Shown here: in pieces, positions 31,487-39,061 of the stretch
How the letters are laid out: each line of letters opens with the position of its first letter
Numbering within the stretch: the stretch's first letter is position 1
Assembly (NCBI GenBank): GCA_041690535.1
Contig: JAWLHA010000045.1
Coordinates: 1 to 39,061 of the forward strand
Direction of reading: 5' to 3'
DNA from: JAWLHA01 sp041690535
Lineage (GTDB): Bacteria; Pseudomonadota; Gammaproteobacteria; Thiohalomonadales; Thiohalomonadaceae
DNA length: 39,061 nucleotides
Made by a program: the position numbers and the translations under genes
The notes under the pieces: model-generated
Told to the model about the DNA's origin: nothing
The model's input: the letters and a program-made list of their open reading frames with translations, nothing else
Databases searched by the model: none

Positions 31487-32917
31487 TCATGAGCCGCTTT
31501 CGATCTCGTCGATGGTCAGGGCGGCGGTACCGTTGAGCCTGGCCTTCACCTCCACCCGATCCCCAACGGCCCAACCGCTCAGCTGAGCGGCCGAGCCGGC
31601 GAAACTCACCCCCTCCACGGTGATGGTCTGGGCGTCCACGACGGTCACCCGACCTTCCACCTTCACCCGGTCGTCCGCTCTCGTCCGCTCCAGGCGGGCG
31701 GCCACCAGGGTCTCGCCGTCCCCACTTCGGTGGGCCTTGACCTCCAGAAAATCGCCGGGGATGAGATCGCTGAGGTTGAAGCGACGCTCCTCATCGCGTC
31801 GGTCCCGAAACAGGGTGGTGGCGGTGACGCCGATGGTCCGCCCCAGAAGGGTGACGCTCCCGGTACCGACCGCCTCCAGCGGCGCCTCGAACTCAATCTC
31901 GCCCACACTCCCCTGACGCCCCTCCACCTTCTCGGCCACCAGGTCGCCTTCGGCATTGAAGCGCCCTTCCACCTTGACCCGATCACCCGCACGCAGGGTG
32001 GCGGCGCTCGCCCCATCCTTGAAGAGGGCCGAGCCGGCCAGGATCCGCTGCCCATTCAGAACAAAGGAATCCGGCATGGCGGTGACATCGCTGATCACCC
32101 CCAGCAGTTCAACATCCTCCCCCGCCCCGCCCCACACGCCCCTGCGGCCGTCCCCCTCCAGCTCCACCTTGGTCGCCGCCAGAAGATAGCCGCCGTCGCC
32201 ATCGGGTTGCGGAGGTGTCGATGACTTCACCTCCACGAACAGACCCTCGGAGAGAATCCCAGCAGGCACCTCGACGATCGCATTGTCGTAGTCGACCCGG
32301 AGGCTTCCCAATCTGAAGGTTTGTGCCGTGGAGTCGAGGTCGGCGACGAGCCCCTTGACCTCCATCTCGCCCACCTGGCCGGGCGCCTTCACCTCCAGCC
32401 GGGTGGCCGCGATCTCGCCGTTACCCAGCGTGTGGCCGCTCACCTCCACCCAGTGACCCGGCGCCACCTGATCGATCGACGCCGCCGCGCTGTTCTTGCT
32501 CTCGAAGACGGTCTCGCTCCCCACGTGAACCGTCTGTCCCATTACCACGAGGCTCCCGCTGGTGGCCCCCTCCGGGATGGCATTGGAGAGCACCGTCCCT
32601 TCCAGCTCGTCGACATAGCGGATGGACACCGCCCGACCGGTGGTCCCGTCGGCGTTGACCGTTCCCTGCAGGGTCACCACCATGCCGACCCCCAGCTCCG
32701 CCTCCGCAACGCTCCTCCCATCCAGGGAGATGGAGGCGCCATCGGTCTCGTACTTGATCCCGTTCACGTACACACTGCCGAACCCGGTGATGATGCCACT
32801 GCTGATGCGTTCCCCTGAGGTACCGCCGGCCGCCCCCGAGTCACCGCCGCCGCAACCGGTCAGTCCGAGGACACCCACCACCGCCGCTGCGGCGGCGCCC
32901 AGCTTGAAAGCCTTCAT
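31487..32917 (-). CDS. DUF5666 repeat lipoprotein
   Basis: A 476-residue predicted lipoprotein. The signal peptide MKAFKLGAAAAAVVGVLGL ends in a lipobox LTGC, followed by a Gly/Ser-rich linker. The rest consists of about six tandem beta-barrel-like DUF5666 units of 65-75 residues. Each has a strand ending in DxVKVEGR or FLEVKAHR and a following LVAARLE type strand (for example GDRVKVEGRFNAEGDLVAEKVEG). Such proteins probably bind or scaffold at the cell envelope; function is unknown. The start has GGGAGG upstream. The longer frame to 33133 runs into a MITE-like element and is not coding. It has its own terminator. Confidence 0.87.
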   Translation of the reverse strand: MKAFKLGAAAAAVVGVLGLTGCGGGDSGAAGGTSGERISSGIITGFGSVYVNGIKYETDGASISLDGRSVAEAELGVGMVVTLQGTVNADGTTGRAVSIRYVDELEGTVLSNAIPEGATSGSLVVMGQTVHVGSETVFESKNSAAASIDQVAPGHWVEVSGHTLGNGEIAATRLEVKAPGQVGEMEVKGLVADLDSTAQTFRLGSLRVDYDNAIVEVPAGILSEGLFVEVKSSTPPQPDGDGGYLLAATKVELEGDGRRGVWGGAGEDVELLGVISDVTAMPDSFVLNGQRILAGSALFKDGASAATLRAGDRVKVEGRFNAEGDLVAEKVEGRQGSVGEIEFEAPLEAVGTGSVTLLGRTIGVTATTLFRDRRDEERRFNLSDLIPGDFLEVKAHRSGDGETLVAARLERTRADDRVKVEGRVTVVDAQTITVEGVSFAGSAAQLSGWAVGDRVEVKARLNGTAALTIDEIESGS

Positions 32918-33020
32918 GGACTTGCCTCCCGTTTCGAAAAAAAGCCGCTCCCAGCTCCAAAGATGGGAAATAATTCCCAACTCGTCTCTGAGAACATATC
33001 CCAACATTTCGAAAGAGCAA

Positions 33021-33193
33021 GTAACTACTCGCCCCCTGTCACTCCCGCGAAGGCGGGAATCCAGTCTGGTCAAGGCTGAGAAGGTAAGACTGTTTGATCC
33101 TCCCTGCGCAAGTGGAGAACACCACTCGTTCACTTGTCACTTTTCTGGATTCCCGCCTTCGCGGGAATGACGGTTTCAGGGGCGAGTAGTTAC
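33021..33193. mobile_element. MITE with 15-bp terminal repeats and 8-bp target duplication
   Basis: GTAACTACTCGCCCC (33021-33035) and its exact reverse complement GGGGCGAGTAGTTAC (33179-33193) bound a 173-bp element with no gene. Inside these, longer arms (33040-33064 and 33145-33169) with CCCGCGAAGGCGGGAATCCAG form an almost complete hairpin. The element is flanked immediately on both sides by AAGAGCAA (33013-33020 and 33194-33201), an 8-bp target-site duplication. It is therefore a non-autonomous element mobilised by a transposase encoded elsewhere. Confidence 0.9.
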
Positions 33194-33282
33194 AAGAGCA
33201 AGGAAGGCGGCGTCTCCTCGGGCGCTGCGGAGGGGGTGTGGGGGTCTACCCTTGGGATGAGAGGGATGACGGAGACGGTGTC

Positions 33283-33525
33283 ATGGATGCGCCTCTTTCT
33301 GAAACCTTGAGCGTCCGGGTGGTTTGCACCTTTGAGGAGGAGGACGGTTCCGGGGCCCTGGTGCGGCCGGTGGTCGACCTTTACTGGAAGGACGCCGAGG
33401 GCTACACCGTGCACCATGAGAGCCCGGGCACGCTGTCCGAGCTGGAGACGTTCAGGCCCCTGTTCGAACGGGCCGAACAGGGCAGCTGCAGCTATGAGGA
33501 GGCCCGCGCCCACTTGCATTCGTAG
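33283..33525 (+). CDS. Small hypothetical protein
   Basis: An 80-residue soluble protein I do not recognise. It is acidic, with LSVRVVCTFEEEDGSGALV, VVDLYWKDAEGYTVHH and a helical tail ending RAEQGSCSYEEARAHLHS. The ATG has GGAG 8 nt upstream. A GTG at 33238 would add 15 residues but has no better site. It sits between the MITE and the convergent sensor gene. Codon use looks natural and the frame is closed by a stop, but there is no family evidence. Confidence 0.5.
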   Translation: MDAPLSETLSVRVVCTFEEEDGSGALVRPVVDLYWKDAEGYTVHHESPGTLSELETFRPLFERAEQGSCSYEEARAHLHS

Positions 33526-33611
33526 GCCCGCCGCGGCGCGGTACCCTCATGCCGCGGGATCGGTGGGTCGGGGAACGGCCGCTCGACCGCCGCCACCCCT
33601 GCGTGCGCCCG

Positions 33612-36600
33612 TCACGACGCCCGCCGCGCCCTCTGCCTTTCGTACTCGGCAAACCCCTCGTCGATTTGCCGGCGCAGCTGGTCATCATCCCAAGGCTTGG
33701 TGAGGAACTTGTAGATGGCGCCACGGTTGACCGCTTCGGTCACCACCCGCAAATCGGTGTAGCCACTGAGCACCATGCGCACCACGTCAGGATAGATCTC
33801 CTTGACACGGCTGAGGAAGTCGGTCCCGGTCATCCCGGGCATGCGCTGGTCCGAGACGATCACCTGCACCTGGTGGCTGGCCAGCAGATCGAAGGCCTCC
33901 AGGGGCGAGTTGGTCACCAGAATGCGGTAACCCTCCCGGCGCAGGACCCGCTGAAGGGCGCGGGTAATGTTGCGCTCGTCATCCACCAGCAGAAGGGTCG
34001 GCGGCGCCACCGCCTCCTCCCGGAGGCGCAGATGACGATTCGCTTCCAGCATCTTTTCCGCCTCATCCGAAGGCAGCGGGCGGCTGAAGTAGAAACCCTG
34101 GATCTCGTGACAGCCGTGCCTGCGCAGAAACTGAAGCTGGGGTTCGTTCTCCACCCCCTCGGCGATCACCCGCAGGCGCATGCTGTTGGCCATGCTGATA
34201 ATGGTGAGGGCGATGCTGGCGGCATTGGGATCGCTGGTGATGTCCTTCACGAAGGTGCGATCGATCTTGATCTTGTCGAAGGGAAATCGCCGCAATTGGG
34301 CCAGGCTCGAATAGCCGGTGCCGAAGTCGTCGATGGAGAGCATCAGGCCCAGCTTCTTCAGCCACGTGAGTTGCGCCGCCATCTCCTCCGGACGCTGCAT
34401 CAGGGTACTCTCCGTCAGCTCCAGTTCCAGCCATTTCGCATCAAGCGCCGTGCGCTCCAGCACCGCCGCGACGGTGGCGGGAAAGTCACCCTGCTCCAGC
34501 TGCCTGGCCGAGACGTTCACGGCCACGGGCACCTTGGGCAGTCCCGCCGCGTGCCAGCGGGCCACTTGCCTGCAGGCCTCCTCCAGCACCCACTCGCCAA
34601 TGGGGACGATGGTGCCGGTCTCCTCCGCCAAGGGAATAAACTGACCGGGCGGGACCAGGCCGAACTCCGGATGCTCCCAACGCACCAGCGCCTCCAGGCC
34701 ACACAGCCGGCCGTTTCGGACATCCACCTGGGGTTGGAAATGAACACGCAGCTCCTCGCGCTCCAGGGCCTGGCGCAATTGCCCACTCATCACCAGCCGC
34801 TGCATCATCCTCACGTTCAGCTCGGCGGTGTAGAACTGCATGTTGTTGCGGCCCGACTCCTTGGCGCGGTACATGGCCGCGTCCGCATTGCGCAGCAGCA
34901 GCGTCGTGTCGCTGCCATCGCGGGGGAAGAGACTCGCACCGATGCTGGTGGTGATTTGCAGCTCCTGGGCCCCGACGGTCATCGGTGCCGACACCGCGTC
35001 CAGGATCCGGCGCCCCACCCGGGAGAGATCGTCTTCGGAGTCCACCTCGGGGAAGAGGATCACAAACTCATCCCCTCCGTAGCGGGCCACCGTATCGCCC
35101 TCCCGAATACAGGCCCGCAACCGCCCGGCGACGGTCACCAGCAGCTCGTCACCGGTCTCGTGCCCCAGCCCGTCGTTGATCACCTTGAACTGGTCCAGAT
35201 CGAGGAACAGCACCCCCACCGTCCGCCGGTACCGGCGTGCGTGGGAGAGTGCCTGATTGAGTCGATCCTGCATCAGATTGCGGTTGGGCAGGCCCGTCAG
35301 CTCGTCGTGGTGGGCCTGAAACTCCAACAGCTCTTCGTGGCGTTTGTGCGCGGTGACGTCATTGAGAATGCCCACGTAGTGGCTCACCTTGCCGTTGCAG
35401 TCCCTGACCGGGGCGACGTGAAGGTCATTCCAAAACGGCGTACCGTCCTTGCGGTAGTTGCGCAGCAGTGCGGCCCCATCCTGCCGCCGCCGCAGCGCTG
35501 CGGCCAGCTTCTGCAGCTCGGGCTGGGCCCGATCCTCGCCATGGAGGATGGACGGCGAGCGACCAAGCACCTCTCCACGTTCGTAACCGGTGATGGCCGT
35601 GAATGCAGGATTGACGTAGACCAGCGGGTAGCCGGGCTGGGTGGCGTCGGCAATGACGATGCCGTTGCGGCTCGCCTCGATGGCTCGGTTGCGGATCTGA
35701 ACGGTGGCTTCCGCCTCGGCCCGCGCCAGACTGGTGCGCAGCGACCGTATGCCGAAGGAGAGGTCGCTGGCGAGCTCTGTCAGCAGGGTGTGGTCCTCGC
35801 GATCGAAGGCTCCGCTCTTCTCCGCATAGACGGTCAGCGCCCCGAGTAACAGGCCATCGCCGTGCAGTGGCACGGCCATGGCCGACCCGAATCCTCGCCT
35901 CAGTGCCTCGCGCTTCCATTCGGTCTCGGGCTCTCCCGCGATCTCCTGCACCACCTGTGGCTCGCCCGTTGCCGCAGCGGCCGGGCTGGGGCCGCCGCTG
36001 GCCTGCCCGCCGCAGAACTCAGCGCCGCCCGCAGCGGCTGCAGGCTGCACCCGCTGCTCATGATCGAGAAGGCCTACACAGGCAAACCCGTATCCGCCAA
36101 GTTCCACCAGCGCATGGCAAAACCGCTCGAACAGCTCCGATTCCCCCTTGGCCGTAACCAGGGCGGCGCTGCACTCGCTCTGCAGTCGATAGGTCCGATT
36201 GAGTCGCCGCAGCCGATCTTCATCGTGTCTTCGCTGGGTGATGTCGTGAAGAAACACCAGGGAGGAGTTCTCTCCCTGCCACTGCAGCTCCGCAACCCGC
36301 ACTTCGGCGATGATCAGCTCTCCCTGCGGGCGCACCAGTTCCAGCTCATCGACGCTGCCTGCCGCAACCATGGGGGAACCCAGCGGCATGCCCTCCAGCT
36401 CGCGTGTGGTGCGGCCGAAAAGCCGCTCCGCGGCCGGATTGGCATAGCGGATGACACCCTCCCCGTCCACCACCAGGATGCCGTCGGAATCGGATTCGAC
36501 AATGGTGCGCAGCCTCCGCTCGCTCTCCGCCAGCGCCTGCTCGGCCTGGTGCCGAGAGGTGACATCGGCGATGGAGCCGGCAATGCGCAAGGGAGTGCCC

Positions 36601-38459
36601 GCGCCATCCCGGACCGACAGCCCCCGCAGCCGGAACCAGCGGTAACCGGCTGACTTGGTCCGGAGGCGACATTCGGCCTCGAGCCGCTCGCCCCGCTCCA
36701 GGTGCCCGAGGAGAACGGCCTGGGTGCGCTCGAGCTCGTCCGGGTGAAGGAGCTGCCACACGGTTTCGATCCTCGGTTCGAGTTCGCCCTCCTCGAACCC
36801 AAGCAGCTCGCGCACGCGCAAGGAGTACCAGATTTCATCCCTGATCATGTCCCACTCCCAAATCCCCTCCCCGGCGGCGGCAACCACCAGCTCGAACCGC
36901 TCCTTGCTGGCGGCAAGCGCCGCGGCCCCCCGCACTCGCTCGGTAATGTCGCGGAAGCTCCCAACGAGCACCCGCCGACCACTGTGCGTTCCCTCGGTGG
37001 CGGTGACCTCCACCGCTCGCTCCGTGCCGTCGCGACGGCGCAGGACCAACTCGGCGCGCCCGTGGCTCCGGCGAAAAATCTCCTGGTATTCGGCTGCCTT
37101 CTCGGGGGGGTGGATGGCGGTGAAATGCAGCCCTGCCAGTGTCTCCGCCGGCCAGCCGGTCAAGTCCGAAGCGGCCGGATTCGCCTCCACGATGAAGCCG
37201 GTTTCGGCGTCGGCCAGGATGATCCCGTCGGCGGCCGACTCGAACAGGGCGCGATAATTCGCCTCGGAGGTCTGCAACTCCAGCCGCGTACGATGCATCT
37301 GCACAAATGACCCGAGCCGCCGGGCGACCGAACCGAGCAACTCGCGCTCTTCCGTGAGGAAGGGGCCCTCGTCTGCAGGTGGGCGCGGCTCCAGATAGCA
37401 GACTTCCAGAAACCCCTCCTCGCGCTCGCCAACGACGATATCGGCCCGCTGGCAAATCCCTCCGTCACGATAGCCGGGGCTCTCCCTGGAGATATCGGAA
37501 AAACACAAGCGGGCGACGGCCACCTCGGGGTACTGCCACGCCGGTGGCAGGAGCCGGACGGCCTGCTCGAACAGCACCTCGAGGGCGAGCGGCGGGTGAG
37601 TGGCTGCGAGGGCCGCAACGGCGTGCAGACAATCCAGCTCCTTGATCCGTTCCCGCAAATCGTGCCGCTCTCTCTCCAGCGCTTGCCGGGCCTCCTTGAT
37701 CGGTCGCAGGTCCAGCAGAGTTCCCAGGTGGCCGAGGATCCGGCCGCCTGCGTCCCGGAGCAACATGACGTTCAGGTGCACCGGCACCTCGCTGCCATCC
37801 GAAGCCCGGCGAACCGTCTCGCCACTCCAGACGCCCTCCCGCTGCAAGGCTTCACAAATGCGTTCGCTCTCGAACTCGACGCCTCCCGACCAGTAGTCGG
37901 AAACCGGCTTGCCGACGAGCCGTTCCGGCGCGTAGCCGAACAGTCGCTGGGCCGCGGGATTGACGTAGAGGATCCGTTGCGAGGGGTCGGTGATAATCAC
38001 CACTTCCGCCACCTGGCGCACCGCCTCGTTTAACAGCCGCAGCTCCCACTCCTGCCTGCGGAAGGCCGTGACATCGGCCAACACATGCACGCCACCGGTG
38101 GGCCGCCCCGCGGCATCGAAAATGGGGTAGTTCCGCGAGACGAAGAAGCGCTCGCCAATAACCTCCAGTTCGTCGGGGGAGGCCGCCGCCCCACCCTGCT
38201 CCATGGAAGCCATGCAAGTGGACAGGGGCCCGTTCCCCCGGGGCAGCAGCTCCCAGTAGGGGCGTCCCACCACTTCCTCCGGGGGCAAGCCGACGGCCAG
38301 TAAGAAGGCCCGGTTGGCACGGGTGATGCGGTAGTGGATATCGTGGATGAAGAGGGGGTCCTGCACGGCATCGAAGGCCACCTGCCACAGGTGCTCGGTC
38401 TCCTGCAGCTTTGCGAGCTGCTGCAGGACCGTCACATTGGGGTCGCGGCTGTTCCCCAT
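33612..38459 (-). CDS. Multi-PAS/GAF GGDEF-EAL-receiver cyclic di-GMP protein
   Basis: A 1615-residue cytoplasmic sensor with no membrane helices. Order: PAS, PAS (about 15-250), GAF (265-400), three PAS (400-740), GAF (about 770-930), PAS (about 940-1040), GGDEF, EAL, receiver. The diguanylate cyclase motif GGDEF (1128-1132) is intact with an RxxD inhibitory site (REGD) five residues before it. The phosphodiesterase part has EAL (1256-1258) with ELTES, DDFGTGYSSL and AEGVE motifs, so both activities look possible. The C-terminal receiver keeps the acceptor D1537 (VIVSDQRMPGM). The last PAS resembles LOV domains but has GRSPSILHG without the flavin-binding Cys. The ATG with GGAGG upstream is preferred over a GTG 18 nt earlier. 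It may tune cyclic di-GMP for the curli genes (inference). Confidence 0.92.
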   Translation of the reverse strand: MGNSRDPNVTVLQQLAKLQETEHLWQVAFDAVQDPLFIHDIHYRITRANRAFLLAVGLPPEEVVGRPYWELLPRGNGPLSTCMASMEQGGAAASPDELEVIGERFFVSRNYPIFDAAGRPTGGVHVLADVTAFRRQEWELRLLNEAVRQVAEVVIITDPSQRILYVNPAAQRLFGYAPERLVGKPVSDYWSGGVEFESERICEALQREGVWSGETVRRASDGSEVPVHLNVMLLRDAGGRILGHLGTLLDLRPIKEARQALERERHDLRERIKELDCLHAVAALAATHPPLALEVLFEQAVRLLPPAWQYPEVAVARLCFSDISRESPGYRDGGICQRADIVVGEREEGFLEVCYLEPRPPADEGPFLTEERELLGSVARRLGSFVQMHRTRLELQTSEANYRALFESAADGIILADAETGFIVEANPAASDLTGWPAETLAGLHFTAIHPPEKAAEYQEIFRRSHGRAELVLRRRDGTERAVEVTATEGTHSGRRVLVGSFRDITERVRGAAALAASKERFELVVAAAGEGIWEWDMIRDEIWYSLRVRELLGFEEGELEPRIETVWQLLHPDELERTQAVLLGHLERGERLEAECRLRTKSAGYRWFRLRGLSVRDGAGTPLRIAGSIADVTSRHQAEQALAESERRLRTIVESDSDGILVVDGEGVIRYANPAAERLFGRTTRELEGMPLGSPMVAAGSVDELELVRPQGELIIAEVRVAELQWQGENSSLVFLHDITQRRHDEDRLRRLNRTYRLQSECSAALVTAKGESELFERFCHALVELGGYGFACVGLLDHEQRVQPAAAAGGAEFCGGQASGGPSPAAAATGEPQVVQEIAGEPETEWKREALRRGFGSAMAVPLHGDGLLLGALTVYAEKSGAFDREDHTLLTELASDLSFGIRSLRTSLARAEAEATVQIRNRAIEASRNGIVIADATQPGYPLVYVNPAFTAITGYERGEVLGRSPSILHGEDRAQPELQKLAAALRRRQDGAALLRNYRKDGTPFWNDLHVAPVRDCNGKVSHYVGILNDVTAHKRHEELLEFQAHHDELTGLPNRNLMQDRLNQALSHARRYRRTVGVLFLDLDQFKVINDGLGHETGDELLVTVAGRLRACIREGDTVARYGGDEFVILFPEVDSEDDLSRVGRRILDAVSAPMTVGAQELQITTSIGASLFPRDGSDTTLLLRNADAAMYRAKESGRNNMQFYTAELNVRMMQRLVMSGQLRQALEREELRVHFQPQVDVRNGRLCGLEALVRWEHPEFGLVPPGQFIPLAEETGTIVPIGEWVLEEACRQVARWHAAGLPKVPVAVNVSARQLEQGDFPATVAAVLERTALDAKWLELELTESTLMQRPEEMAAQLTWLKKLGLMLSIDDFGTGYSSLAQLRRFPFDKIKIDRTFVKDITSDPNAASIALTIISMANSMRLRVIAEGVENEPQLQFLRRHGCHEIQGFYFSRPLPSDEAEKMLEANRHLRLREEAVAPPTLLLVDDERNITRALQRVLRREGYRILVTNSPLEAFDLLASHQVQVIVSDQRMPGMTGTDFLSRVKEIYPDVVRMVLSGYTDLRVVTEAVNRGAIYKFLTKPWDDDQLRRQIDEGFAEYERQRARRAS

Positions 38460-39061
38460 CGATCGCCTCCGAGTCACCTCAGCATGGGTTCCGAAATCCG
38501 GGTTGGCCCGCGAATGCAGAGGCTTCGGCCATCCTCCAAAACGGAGGGGTGCCCCACCCCGACTCGGTGCGGTCCGGCAACTAGCCTGCGCACCGCAGAG
38601 CGCCTGCGATCATCACATCGAGAGAAAATTCGGTGCGGCATTTCCACGCTCGGGATCCCGTGCTATCCCGCAACCCCTCCACCTGCTTCCAGGGGAGTGC
38701 GGAATCACTGCCTGCATGGACACCAGGGAAACGCTGATTACTTCGTCATGCCCGCGAAGCCTGCCCCCGAGAGCTTCAGTCGGGGGGCATCTAGTGCCGT
38801 GATTTTTCTGGGCTCCCGCCGAAGCCTGCCCTCGAATTGCCTTAATCGGGGGCGGGAGCGATGAAAGCGGATTTGATCAGCGTTTCCCTGGCTCTGCGAA
38901 GGCTCCGAGTATACGCCTTCTGCCGCCAAACTCACCCCCGCAGCAGGGTGAACGCATGCTAGCGTCACGGCCGTGCTGTGAGCGACGTAAGTCCTTGAAA
39001 GCAGGCACGCTGTAAATACATCCATGTACGCTCGACGGCCGCGTCCATGCGGCCGACGACC
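38460..39061. other. Non-coding gap upstream of the sensor gene
   Basis: No supported gene. The stretch holds the likely promoter of the sensor gene, which I cannot place, and an inverted-repeat element (38723-38891). The last bases contain a short GGCCGC/GCGGCC hairpin (near 39036-39053). I see nothing else. Confidence 0.6.
38723..38891. repeat. Inverted-repeat element with 16-bp ends
   Basis: CCAGGGAAACGCTGAT (38723-38738) and its exact reverse complement (38876-38891) bound a 169-bp element without coding capacity. The interior carries CGTCATGCCCGCGAAGCCTG and the GAGAGCTTCAGTCGGGG word also seen, slightly changed, in the element at 206-371. No target-site duplication is visible at its borders. 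Confidence 0.8.

Noticed and set aside
32918..33133. N-terminal extension of the DUF5666 protein
   Set aside because: The extra codons are translated from the MITE-like element. The internal ATG has a strong ribosome site and begins the lipoprotein signal.
35350..35700. Blue-light LOV domain in the sensor protein
   Set aside because: The motif GRSPSILHG lacks the cysteine that binds flavin, so it is an ordinary PAS domain by sequence.
33549..35849. A 766-codon plus-strand frame opposite the sensor gene
   Set aside because: It is antisense to intact receiver, EAL and GGDEF domains.

Overview
The window is GC-rich DNA (roughly two thirds G+C by eye) from a gammaproteobacterium. The order queA-tgt-yajC-secD-secF, the complete csgDEFG curli set, the Leu(CAA) tRNA and the short dispersed hairpin repeats all fit that class. 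A sulfur- or metal-oxidising, Chromatiales-like lineage would suit the respiratory genes, but I cannot name a genus from sequence alone.

Layout. (1) 1-1111: non-coding DNA packed with repeats. (2) 1112-6903, minus strand: tRNA queuosine genes (queA, tgt) followed by the Sec accessory genes yajC, secD and secF. A promoter and tRNA-Leu(CAA) diverge from them at 6941-7078. (3) 7276-12628, minus strand: a curli locus. Here csgD, csgE, csgF and csgG lie upstream of three different curlin-repeat genes, all in one direction and closed by a terminator. (4) 13195-25046, plus strand, divergent from csgD across a 566-bp gap: a tight six-gene operon. It encodes a giant (1515-residue) three-unit multicopper oxidase of the MofA/MnxG/McoA type, a secreted beta-propeller protein, two Sco-type copper chaperones, a secreted protein with three near-identical Ig/cadherin-like repeats, and a cytochrome c fused to a periplasmic binding-protein fold. 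(5) 25108-28816: a DUF2254 membrane protein, a CtaG-type oxidase assembly protein, a cytochrome c'/c-556 and a convergent cytochrome b561. (6) 29026-32917: phosphoketolase and a convergent DUF5666 lipoprotein. (7) 33021-33193: a MITE-like element with 15-bp terminal inverted repeats and an 8-bp target duplication. (8) 33612-38459, minus strand: a 1615-residue PAS/GAF/GGDEF/EAL/receiver protein with intact catalytic motifs. (9) 38460-39061: non-coding DNA with another inverted-repeat element.

How the parts may work together (inference). The curli genes build an extracellular amyloid matrix, and CsgD pathways are classically controlled by cyclic di-GMP, which the large sensor protein should make or degrade. 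The divergent operon looks like a secreted metal-oxidation module: a large oxidase, copper delivery by the two Sco proteins, an electron carrier and adhesive or scaffold proteins. Its closest described parallels are putative Mn(II) oxidases. An amyloid matrix and a secreted metal oxidase sharing one regulatory gap is the most interesting feature of the window.

A second theme is repeat invasion. At least three kinds of inverted-repeat element and several low-complexity stutter repeats sit in gaps, and some run into the 5' ends of genes.
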